From assembly GCF_900187965.1 (NCBI RefSeq), contig NZ_FZNL01000003.1, positions 304,697 through 368,696 of the forward strand: a DNA stretch of 64,000 nt. Direction: 5' to 3'. The notes beneath the pieces are model-generated. The model was not told the origin of the DNA and made no database searches. It saw nothing but the letters and a program-made list of their open reading frames with translations. Both the position numbers and the translations under genes were made by a program. The stretch is from Flavobacterium sp. ov086. GTDB lineage: Bacteria; Bacteroidota; Bacteroidia; Flavobacteriales; Flavobacteriaceae. Shown one piece after another: positions 45,367-54,498 of the stretch; the stretch's first letter is position 1; every line of letters begins with the position of its first letter.

Positions 45367-45828
45367 CGAAAATCTCTTTTGTTTAATTCCACATTAAAAC
45401 TAAATAATTTAACAGACCGAAACAATAAGTATAAATACGCTTTTATTTTCTACTCAAAAATACTAAAAGAATTGTGTAAGCTAAGGTTGCTTTTTTAAAT
45501 GCAATTTTATCAGGCGAAATCAAAGCCAATAAGTAACTCGATAAAGAAAATTTTACCGCAAAGTTCACAAAGAATTACACATCCCGAAGCCTCGGGACGC
45601 AAAATTTTATGAATTATGCTTTGCTCTAAGATCACAAAGGGATTGTGTTTAAAACTTAACTTAATGACATTGATCTGCGGCACGTAAATTTATCCTGATT
45701 CACATTTTCTACCAATATTTAGTACCTAACGGCACAAAACAAATTAATATCAAAACTTATAATCACTTACATGAACTCACATGATAATGAACAAAAATCA
45801 CTATTTTTATCTTTTAATATAATTCGAA
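45367..45828. other. 462-bp gap holding a CAAAG-word element
   Basis: No ORF found. The main content is the CAAAG-word element at 45552-45642 with an inner CCCGAAGCCTCGGG hairpin. Sequence before and after it is AT-rich and featureless. A TTATCTTTTA stretch near 45806 may be a weak -7 box for the sirtuin gene. Confidence 0.5.
45552..45642. repeat. CAAAG-word repeat with CCCGAAGCCTCGGG hairpin, copy 2
   Basis: ACCGCAAAGTTCACAAAG, then ATCCCGAAGCCTCGGGAC, then GCAAAATTTTATGAATTATG and CTTTGCTCTAAGATC words. The inner CCCGA-AGCC-TCGGG stem-loop lies at 45583-45596. The element at 53650-53800 has the same insert order and nearly the same inner hairpin. Confidence 0.7.
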
Positions 45829-46530
45829 ATGAAAAAGAAATTGGTTGTTTTAACCGGAGCCGGAATTAGTGCTGAAAGCGGAATCAAAACTTTTCGTGAT
45901 AGTGACGGTTTATGGGAAGGTCACGATGTTATGGAAGTTGCAACTCCTGAAGGCTGGAGAAAAAATCAGGAATTGGTTCTTGACTTTTATAACAAAAGAC
46001 GTCAACAACTTAAAGAGGTTGAACCAAATTTAGGTCACAAAATTCTAGCCGAATTAGAACAGGATTTTGATGTACATATCATCACTCAAAATGTCGACGA
46101 TTTACACGAACGCGCCGGAAGTACCAAAGTTTTGCATTTGCATGGAGAATTACTAAAAGTACGAAGTACTCAAAACAGAAATCATATTTTAGATTGGTCT
46201 AATGATTTGTATACTGGAGATCTGGACGAAAATGGACATCAGTTACGACCTCATATTGTTTGGTTTGGCGAGGATGTTCCTGCGCTTGAAGAAGCAATTG
46301 AAATTACTGAAACTGCCGATTATTTTGCCGTTATCGGGACTTCATTACAAGTTTATCCTGCGGCGGGATTAATTTCTTATACTTATAGTATTACACCCGT
46401 TTTTTATATTGATCCAAAACCAATCTCGATTCCGAATCTTCAGAATAAAGTTGAAGTGATTGCAAAAGTTGCCTCTGAAGGTGTAGCTGAATTAAAGGAT
46501 CGATTGTTTGAACTAGAAAAAACAGTATGA
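45829..46530 (+). CDS. Sirtuin (SIR2) NAD-dependent deacylase lacking zinc cysteines
   Basis: A 233-residue SIR2-family protein. NAD site: VLTGAGISAESGIKTFRD at about 7-24; catalytic His region ITQNVDDLHERAGS and LHLHGEL. Y54-N-K-R57 matches the YxxR motif of SIRT5/CobB-type desuccinylase and demalonylase enzymes. There is no cysteine in the whole protein, so the usual zinc tetracysteine is absent. Most likely a deacylase; exact specificity unknown. Its stop overlaps the ATG of the next gene by four bases. Confidence 0.9.
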   Translation: MKKKLVVLTGAGISAESGIKTFRDSDGLWEGHDVMEVATPEGWRKNQELVLDFYNKRRQQLKEVEPNLGHKILAELEQDFDVHIITQNVDDLHERAGSTKVLHLHGELLKVRSTQNRNHILDWSNDLYTGDLDENGHQLRPHIVWFGEDVPALEEAIEITETADYFAVIGTSLQVYPAAGLISYTYSITPVFYIDPKPISIPNLQNKVEVIAKVASEGVAELKDRLFELEKTV

Positions 46531-47225
46531 TATTTCAAACTTGGTTACAAGAATTATCGCAATACAATTTACTCCCTTTATTTATTTTCTTTTTGATCGA
46601 AAATTTTATCGTGATCGTGCTTTCGGTTATTCTTGCCAAAATAATTGAGAATGACAATACTAAATTGAATAAACAGGATCGTAAATGGGTTTTCTCAACC
46701 TTAATCTGCAATACGTTTATAACGCTGTTGGGTTTTGAATTGTATCGTTTGGGTATCCTCAAAATAGATTTTTCGCCATCCCTATTTTCAATAATAACAG
46801 ATACTTTATTGCTGGTTGTGGTAATGGATTTCTTCATGTTTTGCTTCCATTTTCTGGCGCATTATTTAAAATGGTTTTCTCCCATTCATAAACTTCATCA
46901 CACACATGTCGAAACAAGTACAAGTGTATATAGTTTGTACGTATTACATCCTATAGAAACTTTAGGATTTGGGATTATCTGGTTGTTTTCAATTACGGTT
47001 TTAAATTTCAATTATCTTAGTATTATCATTTACCTAGTTTTAAATCTCTTATATGGAATATTTGGTCATTTGAAAAAAGATATCTTCCCTGATTTCTGGT
47101 ATAAAAACCATGCTACAAAATGGATTTCAACGACCAAATTTCATTCCGATCATCATAAACATCAATCTCATAATTATGGTTTTTATTTTACCATTTGGGA
47201 CAAAATCTTTAAAACTATTTTTTAA
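46527..47225 (+). CDS. Sterol desaturase / fatty acid hydroxylase family protein
   Basis: A 232-residue integral-membrane di-iron enzyme of the FA_hydroxylase (sterol desaturase) family. Histidine boxes: HFLAHYL and HKLHHTHVE (about 111-130), HPIE, and FHSDHHKHQSHNYG near the end. Four or so helices. Known family members hydroxylate or desaturate lipids, ceramides or carotenoids; the lipid is unknown here. Overlaps the sirtuin stop codon by four bases (ATGA), so the two are probably co-translated. Confidence 0.9.
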   Translation: MIFQTWLQELSQYNLLPLFIFFLIENFIVIVLSVILAKIIENDNTKLNKQDRKWVFSTLICNTFITLLGFELYRLGILKIDFSPSLFSIITDTLLLVVVMDFFMFCFHFLAHYLKWFSPIHKLHHTHVETSTSVYSLYVLHPIETLGFGIIWLFSITVLNFNYLSIIIYLVLNLLYGIFGHLKKDIFPDFWYKNHATKWISTTKFHSDHHKHQSHNYGFYFTIWDKIFKTIF

Positions 47226-47283
47226 ATCGCACTATTAAAGGATAATATATCTCTTGTAACTTTCAGAAGTTTTAACAATGACT

Positions 47284-47291
47284 TATATTTG
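47284..47291 (+). promoter_or_regulatory. -7 box (TATATTTG) upstream of purB
   Basis: A TATATTTG sequence 25 bp before the chosen purB start at 47317. No TTG sits exactly 19-20 nt upstream, so the -33 part is unclear. It also falls inside the region of an alternative upstream ATG (47278), which argues for 47317. Confidence 0.45.
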
Positions 47292-47316
47292 CACCTTTCG
47301 AACAAACAACATAACA

Positions 47317-48663
47317 ATGACTACTTTAAACGAATTGAATGCCATATCGCCAATTGACGGAAGATATAGAAGCAAAACCCTTTCATTAGCACCTTTTTTC
47401 TCTGAAGAAGCTTTAATCAAATACCGTGTATTAGTTGAGATTGAATACTTTATTGCCTTGTGCGAAGTGCCATTACCACAACTAGCTGACGTAAATTCAA
47501 ATTTATTTGACAGTTTTAGAAACATCTATAAAAACTTTTCTACTGAAGATGCACTTTGGATTAAAGAAACAGAAAAAGTAACCAACCACGACGTAAAAGC
47601 GGTTGAATATTTTATCAAAGATGCTTTTGAAAAACTAGGTTTATCTCAATACAAAGAGTTCATTCACTTCGGATTAACTTCTCAGGATATTAATAATACT
47701 GCGATTCCGCTTTCTACAAAAGAAGCTTTTGAGCAGGTTTATATGCCTTCGCTAATTACTTTAATTTCTAAATTAAAAGAATTAAGCGTTGAGTGGAAGG
47801 ACATTCCAATGTTGGCTCGTACGCACGGACAACCGGCTTCTCCTACTCGTTTGGGTAAAGAAATCTTGGTTTTTGTAGAGCGTCTGGAAGAACAAATGCG
47901 TTTGTTGTTTAATATTCCGTTTGCAGCTAAATTTGGTGGTGCAACCGGAAATTACAATGCGCATCATGTGGCATATCCACAAATCGACTGGAAACAATTT
48001 GGAAGTAAATTTGTAGAAACAGATCTTGGTTTACACCACTCTTTTCCAACTACACAAATTGAACATTATGATCATTTTGCTGCATTTTTTGATGCTTTAA
48101 AAAGAATCAACAATATCATTATCGATTTAGATCGTGATATCTGGACGTATGTTTCAATGGATTATTTTAAACAAAAAATCAAAGCGGGAGAAATTGGATC
48201 TTCTGCAATGCCACATAAAGTTAACCCAATTGATTTTGAAAATTCTGAAGGAAATCTAGGAATCGCTAATGCTATTTTTGAGCATTTGGCTGCTAAATTA
48301 CCTATTTCAAGATTACAGCGTGATTTGACTGACAGTACTGTTTTACGTAATATTGGTGTACCAATTGGACATACTATTATTGCTTTTGAAGCTTCATTGA
48401 AAGGTTTAAACAAATTGTTATTGAACGAAGCTAAATTTGCTGAAGATTTAGAAAGAAACTGGGCTGTAGTAGCAGAAGCTATTCAGACTATTTTGCGTCG
48501 TGAGGCTTATCCAAATCCTTATGAAGCTTTGAAAGGTTTGACAAGAACTAATGAAGCGATTGACAAAAAAGCAATTCATAATTTTATTGCAACTTTAGAA
48601 GTTTCTGATGCCGTTAGAGCCGAATTAATGGCTATAACCCCTAGTAATTACACAGGTATTTAA
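47317..48663 (+). CDS. purB: Adenylosuccinate lyase
   Basis: A 448-residue fumarase/aspartase-superfamily enzyme that cleaves SAICAR and adenylosuccinate in purine synthesis. The start is placed at MTTLNELNAISPIDGRY; an upstream ATG would put the -7 box inside the gene. Diagnostic: LTSQDINNTAIPL, ARTHGQPASPTRLGKE, the signature SSAMPHKVNPIDFENSEGN, and RDLTDSTVLRNIG. Full length. Confidence 0.97.
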   Translation: MTTLNELNAISPIDGRYRSKTLSLAPFFSEEALIKYRVLVEIEYFIALCEVPLPQLADVNSNLFDSFRNIYKNFSTEDALWIKETEKVTNHDVKAVEYFIKDAFEKLGLSQYKEFIHFGLTSQDINNTAIPLSTKEAFEQVYMPSLITLISKLKELSVEWKDIPMLARTHGQPASPTRLGKEILVFVERLEEQMRLLFNIPFAAKFGGATGNYNAHHVAYPQIDWKQFGSKFVETDLGLHHSFPTTQIEHYDHFAAFFDALKRINNIIIDLDRDIWTYVSMDYFKQKIKAGEIGSSAMPHKVNPIDFENSEGNLGIANAIFEHLAAKLPISRLQRDLTDSTVLRNIGVPIGHTIIAFEASLKGLNKLLLNEAKFAEDLERNWAVVAEAIQTILRREAYPNPYEALKGLTRTNEAIDKKAIHNFIATLEVSDAVRAELMAITPSNYTGI

Positions 48664-48685
48664 AGAAAACCTAAAATATTTTCTC

Positions 48686-48717
48686 AAAAAAAGCTATCTT
48701 TATCGATAGCTTTTTTT
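48686..48717 (+). terminator. Terminator after purB
   Basis: AAAAAAGCTATC, TTTATC, GATAGCTTTTTTT: a strong stem with a T run, about 20 bp after the stop. Confidence 0.9.
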
Positions 48718-48738
48718 ATTTATAAATCTTGTTAGGGT

Positions 48739-48893
48739 TTTAGCCCAGAGTGAAATGAAAAGCCTTTTACTCAAAAAAGCATATTTTTTTGCAGGAACAG
48801 AGCGACCGAAGGAAGCTCCTGAAACTGCTTTAAAAATAGCTTTTTTGAATAAAAGCTTGAAATGGAAAGCTGGATTAGCTCCTAAACAAAAAC
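48739..48893 (+). repeat. Dispersed GGCATCC/GATATAGC-related element, copy 6 (long variant)
   Basis: TTTTAGCCCAGAGTGAAATG, AAAGCC, a long imperfect stem carrying GCAGGAACAGAGCGACCG in its middle, then GCTTGAAATGGAAAGC, TGGATTAGCTCCT. The outer TAGCCC and TTAGCTCC ends match the other copies, but the inside is longer, about 155 bp in all. It ends 12 bp before the antiporter start. Confidence 0.7.
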
Positions 48894-48905
48894 ATTCTAC
48901 ACTTT

Positions 48906-51143
48906 ATGATTGCCTTAAACGCCGCTGCAGAAACTACACACCATTTACAACCTTTAATCAGTGATTTGGGATTAATCCTGATGACTGCCGGAATTGCCGT
49001 TTTACTATTTAAATTAATTAAACAACCTTTGGTTTTAGGGTATTTAATTGCGGGATTTTTAGCTGGAAATCACTTTGACTTTTTCCCTACTATTACTGAG
49101 ATGAAAAGTGTTGAAGTTTGGGCAGAAATTGGTGTGATCATTTTATTGTTTAGTTTGGGGCTCGAATTTAGTTTTAAGAAACTAATGAAAGTAGGGGGAA
49201 CTGCCTCGATAACGGCAATTACCCAGATTATTACGATGGTAATAATTGGTTATCTGGTTGGGCGATGGATGGATTGGGGACAAATGGATAGTATCTTTTT
49301 AGGAGTTATTTTGTCTATTTCATCAACAACAATTATTCTGAAAACCTTTGACGAACTTGGCGTAAAAGCACAAAAATTTGCCGGAATTGTAATTGGATCA
49401 TTAATCGTGCAAGATATTGTAGCGATTTTAATGATGGTTTTACTTTCGACTATTGCTGTAAGTCAGCAATTTTCAGGAAGCGAATTATTGATGTCTGTAT
49501 TAAAATTGGTATTTTTCCTTACCGCTTGGTTCGTGGGCGGAATCTTTTTTATTCCGACGCTTCTTAAAAAAGCAAAACATTTACTGACGGATGAGATGTT
49601 ATTAATCATTTCTCTTGCACTTTGTTTAATGATGGTGAGTTTTGCTTCAAATGTTGGTTTTTCTCCGGCTTTGGGTGCTTTTATAATGGGATCTATTATT
49701 GCAGAAACCACTCAGGCAGAACATATTGAACATTTAATAAAACCTGTAAAAGATTTATTTGGCGCCATTTTCTTTGTATCGGTAGGGATGCTTATTGATC
49801 CCGAAATGTTATATACACATGCGTTGCCTGTAGCGATTTTAACTTTAGTGACTATTTTTGGTCAATCTGTGAGTTCTACTATTGGTGCATTATTAGCGGG
49901 TCAGCCGTTAAAACAATCGGTGCAAACAGGAATGAGTTTATCGCAAATCGGAGAGTTTTCATTTATTATAGCCACACTGGGAATGACACTTAATGTTACC
50001 AGTTCATTTTTATATCCTGTTGTTGTGGCAGTTTCAGCAATAACCACTTTTACGACGCCTTTTATGGTGAAATATGCAGAGCCATTTTCTCATTTTCTGG
50101 AACGAAAACTTCCTAAAAAATGGGTTAAAAACATCAACCGTTATAGTGTGAATGCACAAGCTATAAAATCCGTAAGTATTTGGCAAAAAGTACTGAATGC
50201 TTATCTCATTCAAATCATATTACACACTATTATTATTACTGCCATTATTTTATTGTCGGCAAAATTTGTGGCTCCTTTGGTTGAAGACACAAGATTTGGC
50301 AACACATTGGCGGCTCTTATTACTATAGTTATAATTGCTCCATTTTTATGGGCACTGTCCCTTAGACGAGTTGCTGTAGAAGAAGTAGAACTATTATGGG
50401 AAGAACGTAAATATCGTGGCGCATTATTAATGTTGATTTTAATAAGAATGGGGCTTGGTTTATTTCTTATTGGGTTTTTACTGAATATTTTCTTCTCCCC
50501 TTTAATTGCCTTTGTAGCTCTGATTATTGCTATTACTGTTTATCAAATATTCCCAAAAAAATTGAATGAGCAATATCATAAAATTGAAAGTCATTTTTTG
50601 AAGAATCTGAACGATCGCGAAAACAAAAAAATTGACAGACGATATGCCAATTTAATGCCTTGGGATGGTCACATGTCATTTTTTGATATTGGGAAAGAAT
50701 CTAACCTTGTGGGTAAAACCCTAGAAGAACTAAGAATCAGGGAATCACTGGGAATTAATATTGCTTATATAAAGCGTGGTGACATTACAATCCCGATTCC
50801 AACTAAAAATGAGCGTTTGTTTCCTAGTGATGAAATTTGTGTAATTGGTACAGATGCCCAGGTCACTGAGTTTGCCAAATACCTAAATCAAAATGAAATC
50901 GAGGCTGCCGAAAATGTTAAAGAATCTGAAATTGTGCTGCGCCAAATGGAAATTTTCAATGAAGATTTCATCCAAAAAAGCATTGGGCAATTTAGAGGGA
51001 AAACAGGTGGACTTGTTGTGGGACTTGAAAGAAACGGTAATCGTATCTTAAACCCGGAATCACATTTAATTTTACAAAAAAATGATATTATCTGGGTCGT
51101 TGGCGATAAAAAACGAATGGCCGAGTTGATGAAAAAAGCTTGA
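48906..51143 (+). CDS. Cation:proton antiporter, CPA2 family (KefB-like)
   Basis: A 745-residue Na+(K+)/H+ exchanger. About 12 membrane helices in the first ~410 residues, with LGYLIAGFLAGNHFDF, GLEFSFKKLMKVGG, LSISSTTIILKTFDELGVK and FGAIFFVSVGML typical of CPA2 transporters. A second hydrophobic region (about 425-550) follows. Two TrkA-C-like cytoplasmic segments lie at about 600-660 (GKTLEELRIRESLGINI) and 700-745 (GGLVVGLERNG...NDIIWVVG). There is no NAD-binding RCK_N domain. Likely role: K+ or Na+ and pH homeostasis. Confidence 0.92.
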   Translation: MIALNAAAETTHHLQPLISDLGLILMTAGIAVLLFKLIKQPLVLGYLIAGFLAGNHFDFFPTITEMKSVEVWAEIGVIILLFSLGLEFSFKKLMKVGGTASITAITQIITMVIIGYLVGRWMDWGQMDSIFLGVILSISSTTIILKTFDELGVKAQKFAGIVIGSLIVQDIVAILMMVLLSTIAVSQQFSGSELLMSVLKLVFFLTAWFVGGIFFIPTLLKKAKHLLTDEMLLIISLALCLMMVSFASNVGFSPALGAFIMGSIIAETTQAEHIEHLIKPVKDLFGAIFFVSVGMLIDPEMLYTHALPVAILTLVTIFGQSVSSTIGALLAGQPLKQSVQTGMSLSQIGEFSFIIATLGMTLNVTSSFLYPVVVAVSAITTFTTPFMVKYAEPFSHFLERKLPKKWVKNINRYSVNAQAIKSVSIWQKVLNAYLIQIILHTIIITAIILLSAKFVAPLVEDTRFGNTLAALITIVIIAPFLWALSLRRVAVEEVELLWEERKYRGALLMLILIRMGLGLFLIGFLLNIFFSPLIAFVALIIAITVYQIFPKKLNEQYHKIESHFLKNLNDRENKKIDRRYANLMPWDGHMSFFDIGKESNLVGKTLEELRIRESLGINIAYIKRGDITIPIPTKNERLFPSDEICVIGTDAQVTEFAKYLNQNEIEAAENVKESEIVLRQMEIFNEDFIQKSIGQFRGKTGGLVVGLERNGNRILNPESHLILQKNDIIWVVGDKKRMAELMKKA

Positions 51144-51146
51144 GAA

Positions 51147-51228
51147 AGGTACTAAGATACTAAGTCACTAAGTTTCTAAAACACTAAGATTTAAACTTAG
51201 CACCTTAGAAACTTAGTATCTCAGAAGC
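51147..51228. repeat. CTAAG-word inverted repeat, copy 4
   Basis: GTACTAAGATACTAAGTCAC and CTAAGTTT words mirrored by CTTAGCACCTTAG, AAACTTAGTATCTCAG. Fills the gap between the convergent antiporter and peroxiredoxin genes. Confidence 0.85.
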
Positions 51229-51867
51229 TTACTTATTAGGTTGCGGTGTCATACGCAAATATGGTTTTATTGGCGTATGCCCTTTTGGGAATTTAGCAGG
51301 AATATCACTGTCCGGAACTGCTGGCGTGATTACTACATCTTCGCCGTCTTTCCAGTTTGCCGGAGTTGCTACGCTATAATTTGCTGTTAATTGTAAACTG
51401 TCAATAACACGAAGTAATTCGTCAAAATTTCTTCCTGTTGAAGCCGGATACGTTAACGTCAATTTTATCTTTTTGTCGGCACCAATTACAAACACAGAAC
51501 GAACTGTAAATTTATCACTTGCATTTGGATGCAACATATCGTATAAAGTTGCTATTTTTTTATCTTCGTCGGCAATTATAGGAAAATTAACTGTTGTATT
51601 TTGAGTTTCGTTAATATCTTTAATCCATTCTAAATGCGACTCTAAACCATCGACACTTAAGGCTATAACCTTTGTATTTCTTTTTGTAAATTCTGGAAGA
51701 TAATTTGCAACCGTTCCTAATTCAGTTGTACAAACAGGCGTAAAATCTGATGGATGTGAGAATAAAACTCCCCACGAATTACCTAGCCATTCGTGAAAAT
51801 TGATTGGCCCTTCGGTGGTTTCTGCATGAAAATCCGGAGCTATATCACCTAATCTTAATGTTGACAT
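51229..51867 (-). CDS. 1-Cys peroxiredoxin (Prx6 type)
   Basis: A 212-residue thioredoxin-fold peroxidase. The peroxidatic cysteine is in SHPSDFTPVCTTELG (Cys46) and is the only cysteine, so this is the 1-Cys Prx6 group; the C-terminal PVATPANWKDGEDVVITP-like segment (here SVATPANWKDGEDVVITPAV) belongs to that group. It reduces H2O2 or organic hydroperoxides in the cytosol. Reductant unknown. Confidence 0.95.
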   Translation of the reverse strand: MSTLRLGDIAPDFHAETTEGPINFHEWLGNSWGVLFSHPSDFTPVCTTELGTVANYLPEFTKRNTKVIALSVDGLESHLEWIKDINETQNTTVNFPIIADEDKKIATLYDMLHPNASDKFTVRSVFVIGADKKIKLTLTYPASTGRNFDELLRVIDSLQLTANYSVATPANWKDGEDVVITPAVPDSDIPAKFPKGHTPIKPYLRMTPQPNK

Positions 51868-52008
51868 AATTTATTTTTTTTAGTTCCTCTAAAATTACTT
51901 AAAAAATGAACAAGGAAACCATAGATTTTCATAAAAAAAGTTAAAAAAACCTAAACTCTACTTTTTCGGTCAATTTTATATAAATAAATTAAAATAAATC
52001 TGAATATT

Positions 52009-52920
52009 TTAAATAAAACTAAGAATCAGATACCAAATAGCAATCGTTAGAAACGAAATCGGAATTCCGAAACCGATCATCATACTACTTAATCTGGGTT
52101 TTAATCCATAGGTTGAAGCCAAAATTGCGCCAGTAATCATTGGAGCCATAGCAACTTCAATCAAAGTGACCTTTATAGCTTCAGAATGTTGGTTGAAAAT
52201 AAAGACATACAAAACAAAAATTATCAGAGGACTAAGAATTAACTTAAAGAAAAGTCCCAATCGCAGAAATTTCCAATGTTGGCTTCTTCTATCAAATTGA
52301 AGTTGCAATCCTACTGAAAGTAATGCCAGAGGCGTCACCAAACTTCCTGTCTTTAATAAAACCGATTGAATAGTAACATCAAACTGATAGTCAGAAACAT
52401 TCATTAAACATGCCACAACAAAGGTGAGGAAAGGTGGAAAAAGCAGTACTTTTTTGATAATACTTATTGCATTCGGGCTTCCTTTTGAATAAAAAGCTGC
52501 CACAAAAACTCCTAAAGTAGAAACCACAACAAAAGTTCCAGGCTGATCGACCAAAACCGCCGTTTCTAAACCTTTTTTCCCAAACAAAGCTTCGATTATA
52601 GGATATCCCAAGAAAGAACTGTTGCTTAATCCGGCGGTTAAAATTAAACAGCCAATAAGTTTGTTAGACCAGCCAAATCTTCTTCCTAAAAAATGAAAAA
52701 AGATAAAAGCCAAAATAAAACAAATCCAACCGGAAGCAATTGGAAACAACAATTCATTGCTCCATTTTATTTTCGGAATATGGTATAAGGTAATTGCAGG
52801 TAAACAAAAGTAAACTACAATTTTATTTAAAACTTTATAAATATTAGTTGGAAAAGCTTTTACTCTTTGCAAAAGCAAACCTAATGTCAGGAAGAAAAAT
52901 ATTAAAATAAAGTTGTTCAT
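52009..52920 (-). CDS. AEC-family permease
   Basis: A 303-residue transporter with about ten membrane helices, matching the auxin efflux carrier (AEC/Mem_trans) family. Conserved LSNSSFLGYPIIEALFG and PLALLSVGLQLQF segments; IEVAMAPMITGAILASTYGL in the C-terminal half. Substrate, often a carboxylate or amino acid, unknown. Divergent from a Crp-family regulator 111 bp away, which may control it (inference from position). Confidence 0.88.
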   Translation of the reverse strand: MNNFILIFFFLTLGLLLQRVKAFPTNIYKVLNKIVVYFCLPAITLYHIPKIKWSNELLFPIASGWICFILAFIFFHFLGRRFGWSNKLIGCLILTAGLSNSSFLGYPIIEALFGKKGLETAVLVDQPGTFVVVSTLGVFVAAFYSKGSPNAISIIKKVLLFPPFLTFVVACLMNVSDYQFDVTIQSVLLKTGSLVTPLALLSVGLQLQFDRRSQHWKFLRLGLFFKLILSPLIIFVLYVFIFNQHSEAIKVTLIEVAMAPMITGAILASTYGLKPRLSSMMIGFGIPISFLTIAIWYLILSFI

Positions 52921-53031
52921 ATCGTTGAGTAATCACAAAAATAGACATTTATAAGTTGATCTATAAAACAAATTATAGTACTTCAAAAAGATTTTTGTTA
53001 TTTTTAATATATAGTATAATTCTAGAAATCA

Positions 53032-53595
53032 ATGCAGCAAATAAGAGACAATTTTGAGCGAATGGCAAAACTTTCAGATGAAGAATGGAACACTTTTTCA
53101 TCAAAGCTCATACGACAGGAATTTTCAAAGAAAACATCCATAATTGAAACAGGTCAGGTCGAAAATTACCTTTCGTTTATAGAGAAAGGATTAGTTCGAT
53201 ATTATATTCCGGGTGAAGATAATGATCTCACTTTTACGTTTGTATTTGATGGCGAATTTGCAAGTGGTTACGATTCGTTTATTACCCGACAACCCGTAAA
53301 TTATACGATTGAAACTCTTGCAGATACGATACTTTGGCGCATTTCTTATACCGATCTTCAGGATATTTATGTCGAAACCAAAATTGGTAATACTCTTGGA
53401 CGCCTTGCAAGTGAAGGGTTATTTCTAAAAAAATCCAAGCGGGAACTTTCACTACTTAATGATTCTGCAGAGCAACGATATCGCAATTTATTTACAGAAC
53501 AACCACAATTGATTCAAAAGATTCCTCAAAAATACCTCGCTTCTTATATTGGCATTACTCCACAAGCTTTGAGCAGAATAAGAAAACGTATTTAG
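53032..53595 (+). CDS. Crp/Fnr-family transcriptional regulator
   Basis: A 187-residue regulator: cyclic-nucleotide-binding-like N-domain (about 20-130; FSKKTSIIETGQVENYLSFI, TFTFVFDGEFASGYDSF) and a C-terminal HTH (about 160-187; LASYIGITPQALSRIRKRI). No Fe-S cysteines are present, so it is not FNR-like. It belongs to the Bacteroidota group of Crp-like proteins with unknown ligand. Divergent from the AEC permease. Confidence 0.9.
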   Translation: MQQIRDNFERMAKLSDEEWNTFSSKLIRQEFSKKTSIIETGQVENYLSFIEKGLVRYYIPGEDNDLTFTFVFDGEFASGYDSFITRQPVNYTIETLADTILWRISYTDLQDIYVETKIGNTLGRLASEGLFLKKSKRELSLLNDSAEQRYRNLFTEQPQLIQKIPQKYLASYIGITPQALSRIRKRI

Positions 53596-53649
53596 TAAGG
53601 ATCAACGCTAAATATTGTGGAAAACATAAATATACCCACTAATTATTTT

Positions 53650-53800
53650 TTACCCCAGAGAACACTAAGTTCTTTTGCTCTTAGGTTTCAAAAAGGCATC
53701 CCGAAGGCTCGGGACGCAAAGCTTTGTATTGATTTAGCTTTGCGAACTCTGTGCTTTCTAAGACATTCTTAGATAAAAATCTTTGCGTTCTTTGCGGTAA
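53650..53800. repeat. CAAAG-word inverted repeat with CCCGAAGGCTCGGG hairpin, copy 3
   Basis: TTACCCCAGAGAACACTAAG, CTCTTAGG, then GCATCCCGAAGGCTCGGGAC, then GCAAAGCTTTG..., then CTTTGCGAACTCTG and CTTTGCGTTCTTTGCGGTAA. The inner stem-loop CCCGA-AGGC-TCGGG is at 53700-53713. The outer TTACC...GGTAA ends pair. It fills most of the 295-bp gap between the regulator and DoxX genes; nothing else is visible there. Confidence 0.75.
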
Positions 53801-53890
53801 TTTTTTTTCACAGGTTTTGGGATTGATCATTTATTAACCCAGGTTCATTGTTTTAGGTTTCTTTAGGATGCAACTTTGCATAAAAAAAAC

Positions 53891-54355
53891 ATGGAAACCT
53901 TAATTATTTTATTCGGAGTTTTTGCAAGTGCATTGCTTATTGTAAAACTAATAACTAAAAGATTTGAAATTTCACAGGCTGGCAGAATTGCTATGGCAGC
54001 CATGCTTGTATTTACGGCGATTGGTCATTTTGCATTTGCCAAAGGAATGGCAATGATGATCTCTTTTTTGCCTTCGCCTATCTTAATTGTATACATTACC
54101 GGAGTTATAGAACTGGCAGCAGTAGCAGGGCTCTTGATACCAAAAATGACATTACTTACAGGCAAACTACTTATCGTGTTTTTTATAGTGCTGCTTCCCG
54201 CTAATATTTATGCCGCATACCACAATATAAATTTAAAAACTGCCGATTATAGCGGTAAGGGCATCTCGTATCTATGGTTTAGAATACCGCTACAGCTTCT
54301 TTTTATACTTTGGGTTTATTACTCTTCGATCAGGAATCAATCAAAAATCAAATAA
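53891..54355 (+). CDS. DoxX-family membrane protein
   Basis: A 154-residue protein with four membrane helices, typical of DoxX-like proteins: METLIILFGVFASALLIVKL, MAAMLVFTAIGHFAFAKGM, ELAAVAGLLIPKM and LIVFFIVLLPANIYAAYHN. The start at 53891 is preferred over an in-frame TTG 15 bp upstream. Roles range from thiosulfate:quinone oxidoreductase subunit to oxidative-stress complexes. It lies next to an Rrf2-oxidoreductase pair, fitting a redox-stress theme. Confidence 0.85.
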   Translation: METLIILFGVFASALLIVKLITKRFEISQAGRIAMAAMLVFTAIGHFAFAKGMAMMISFLPSPILIVYITGVIELAAVAGLLIPKMTLLTGKLLIVFFIVLLPANIYAAYHNINLKTADYSGKGISYLWFRIPLQLLFILWVYYSSIRNQSKIK

Positions 54356-54477
54356 TCAATCGTGGGAATGCACATTGTTTAAACGAATCATGTGCGCAAC
54401 TTCTCGTTTTATCTTAGCTTCTATTTAAATTAAATTTTAGTTAAAACTTTTTTTTATTTGACAAAACGCATTACATT

Positions 54478-54496
54478 TGTAACATATTTTATTACA
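54478..54496. promoter_or_regulatory. Operator-like palindrome upstream of the Rrf2 gene
   Basis: TGTAACATATTTTATTACA, an imperfect palindrome with TGTAA and TTACA ends, immediately before the rrf2-type regulator's start codon. A sequence identical at 17 of 19 positions precedes the oxidoreductase gene at 54928-54946. Candidate binding site for the regulator (inference). Confidence 0.65.
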
Positions 54497-54498
54497 GT

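Noticed and set aside
48755..48964. 69-codon open frame before the antiporter gene
   Set aside because: It lies mostly within a copy of the dispersed element and overlaps the antiporter's first codons in another frame.
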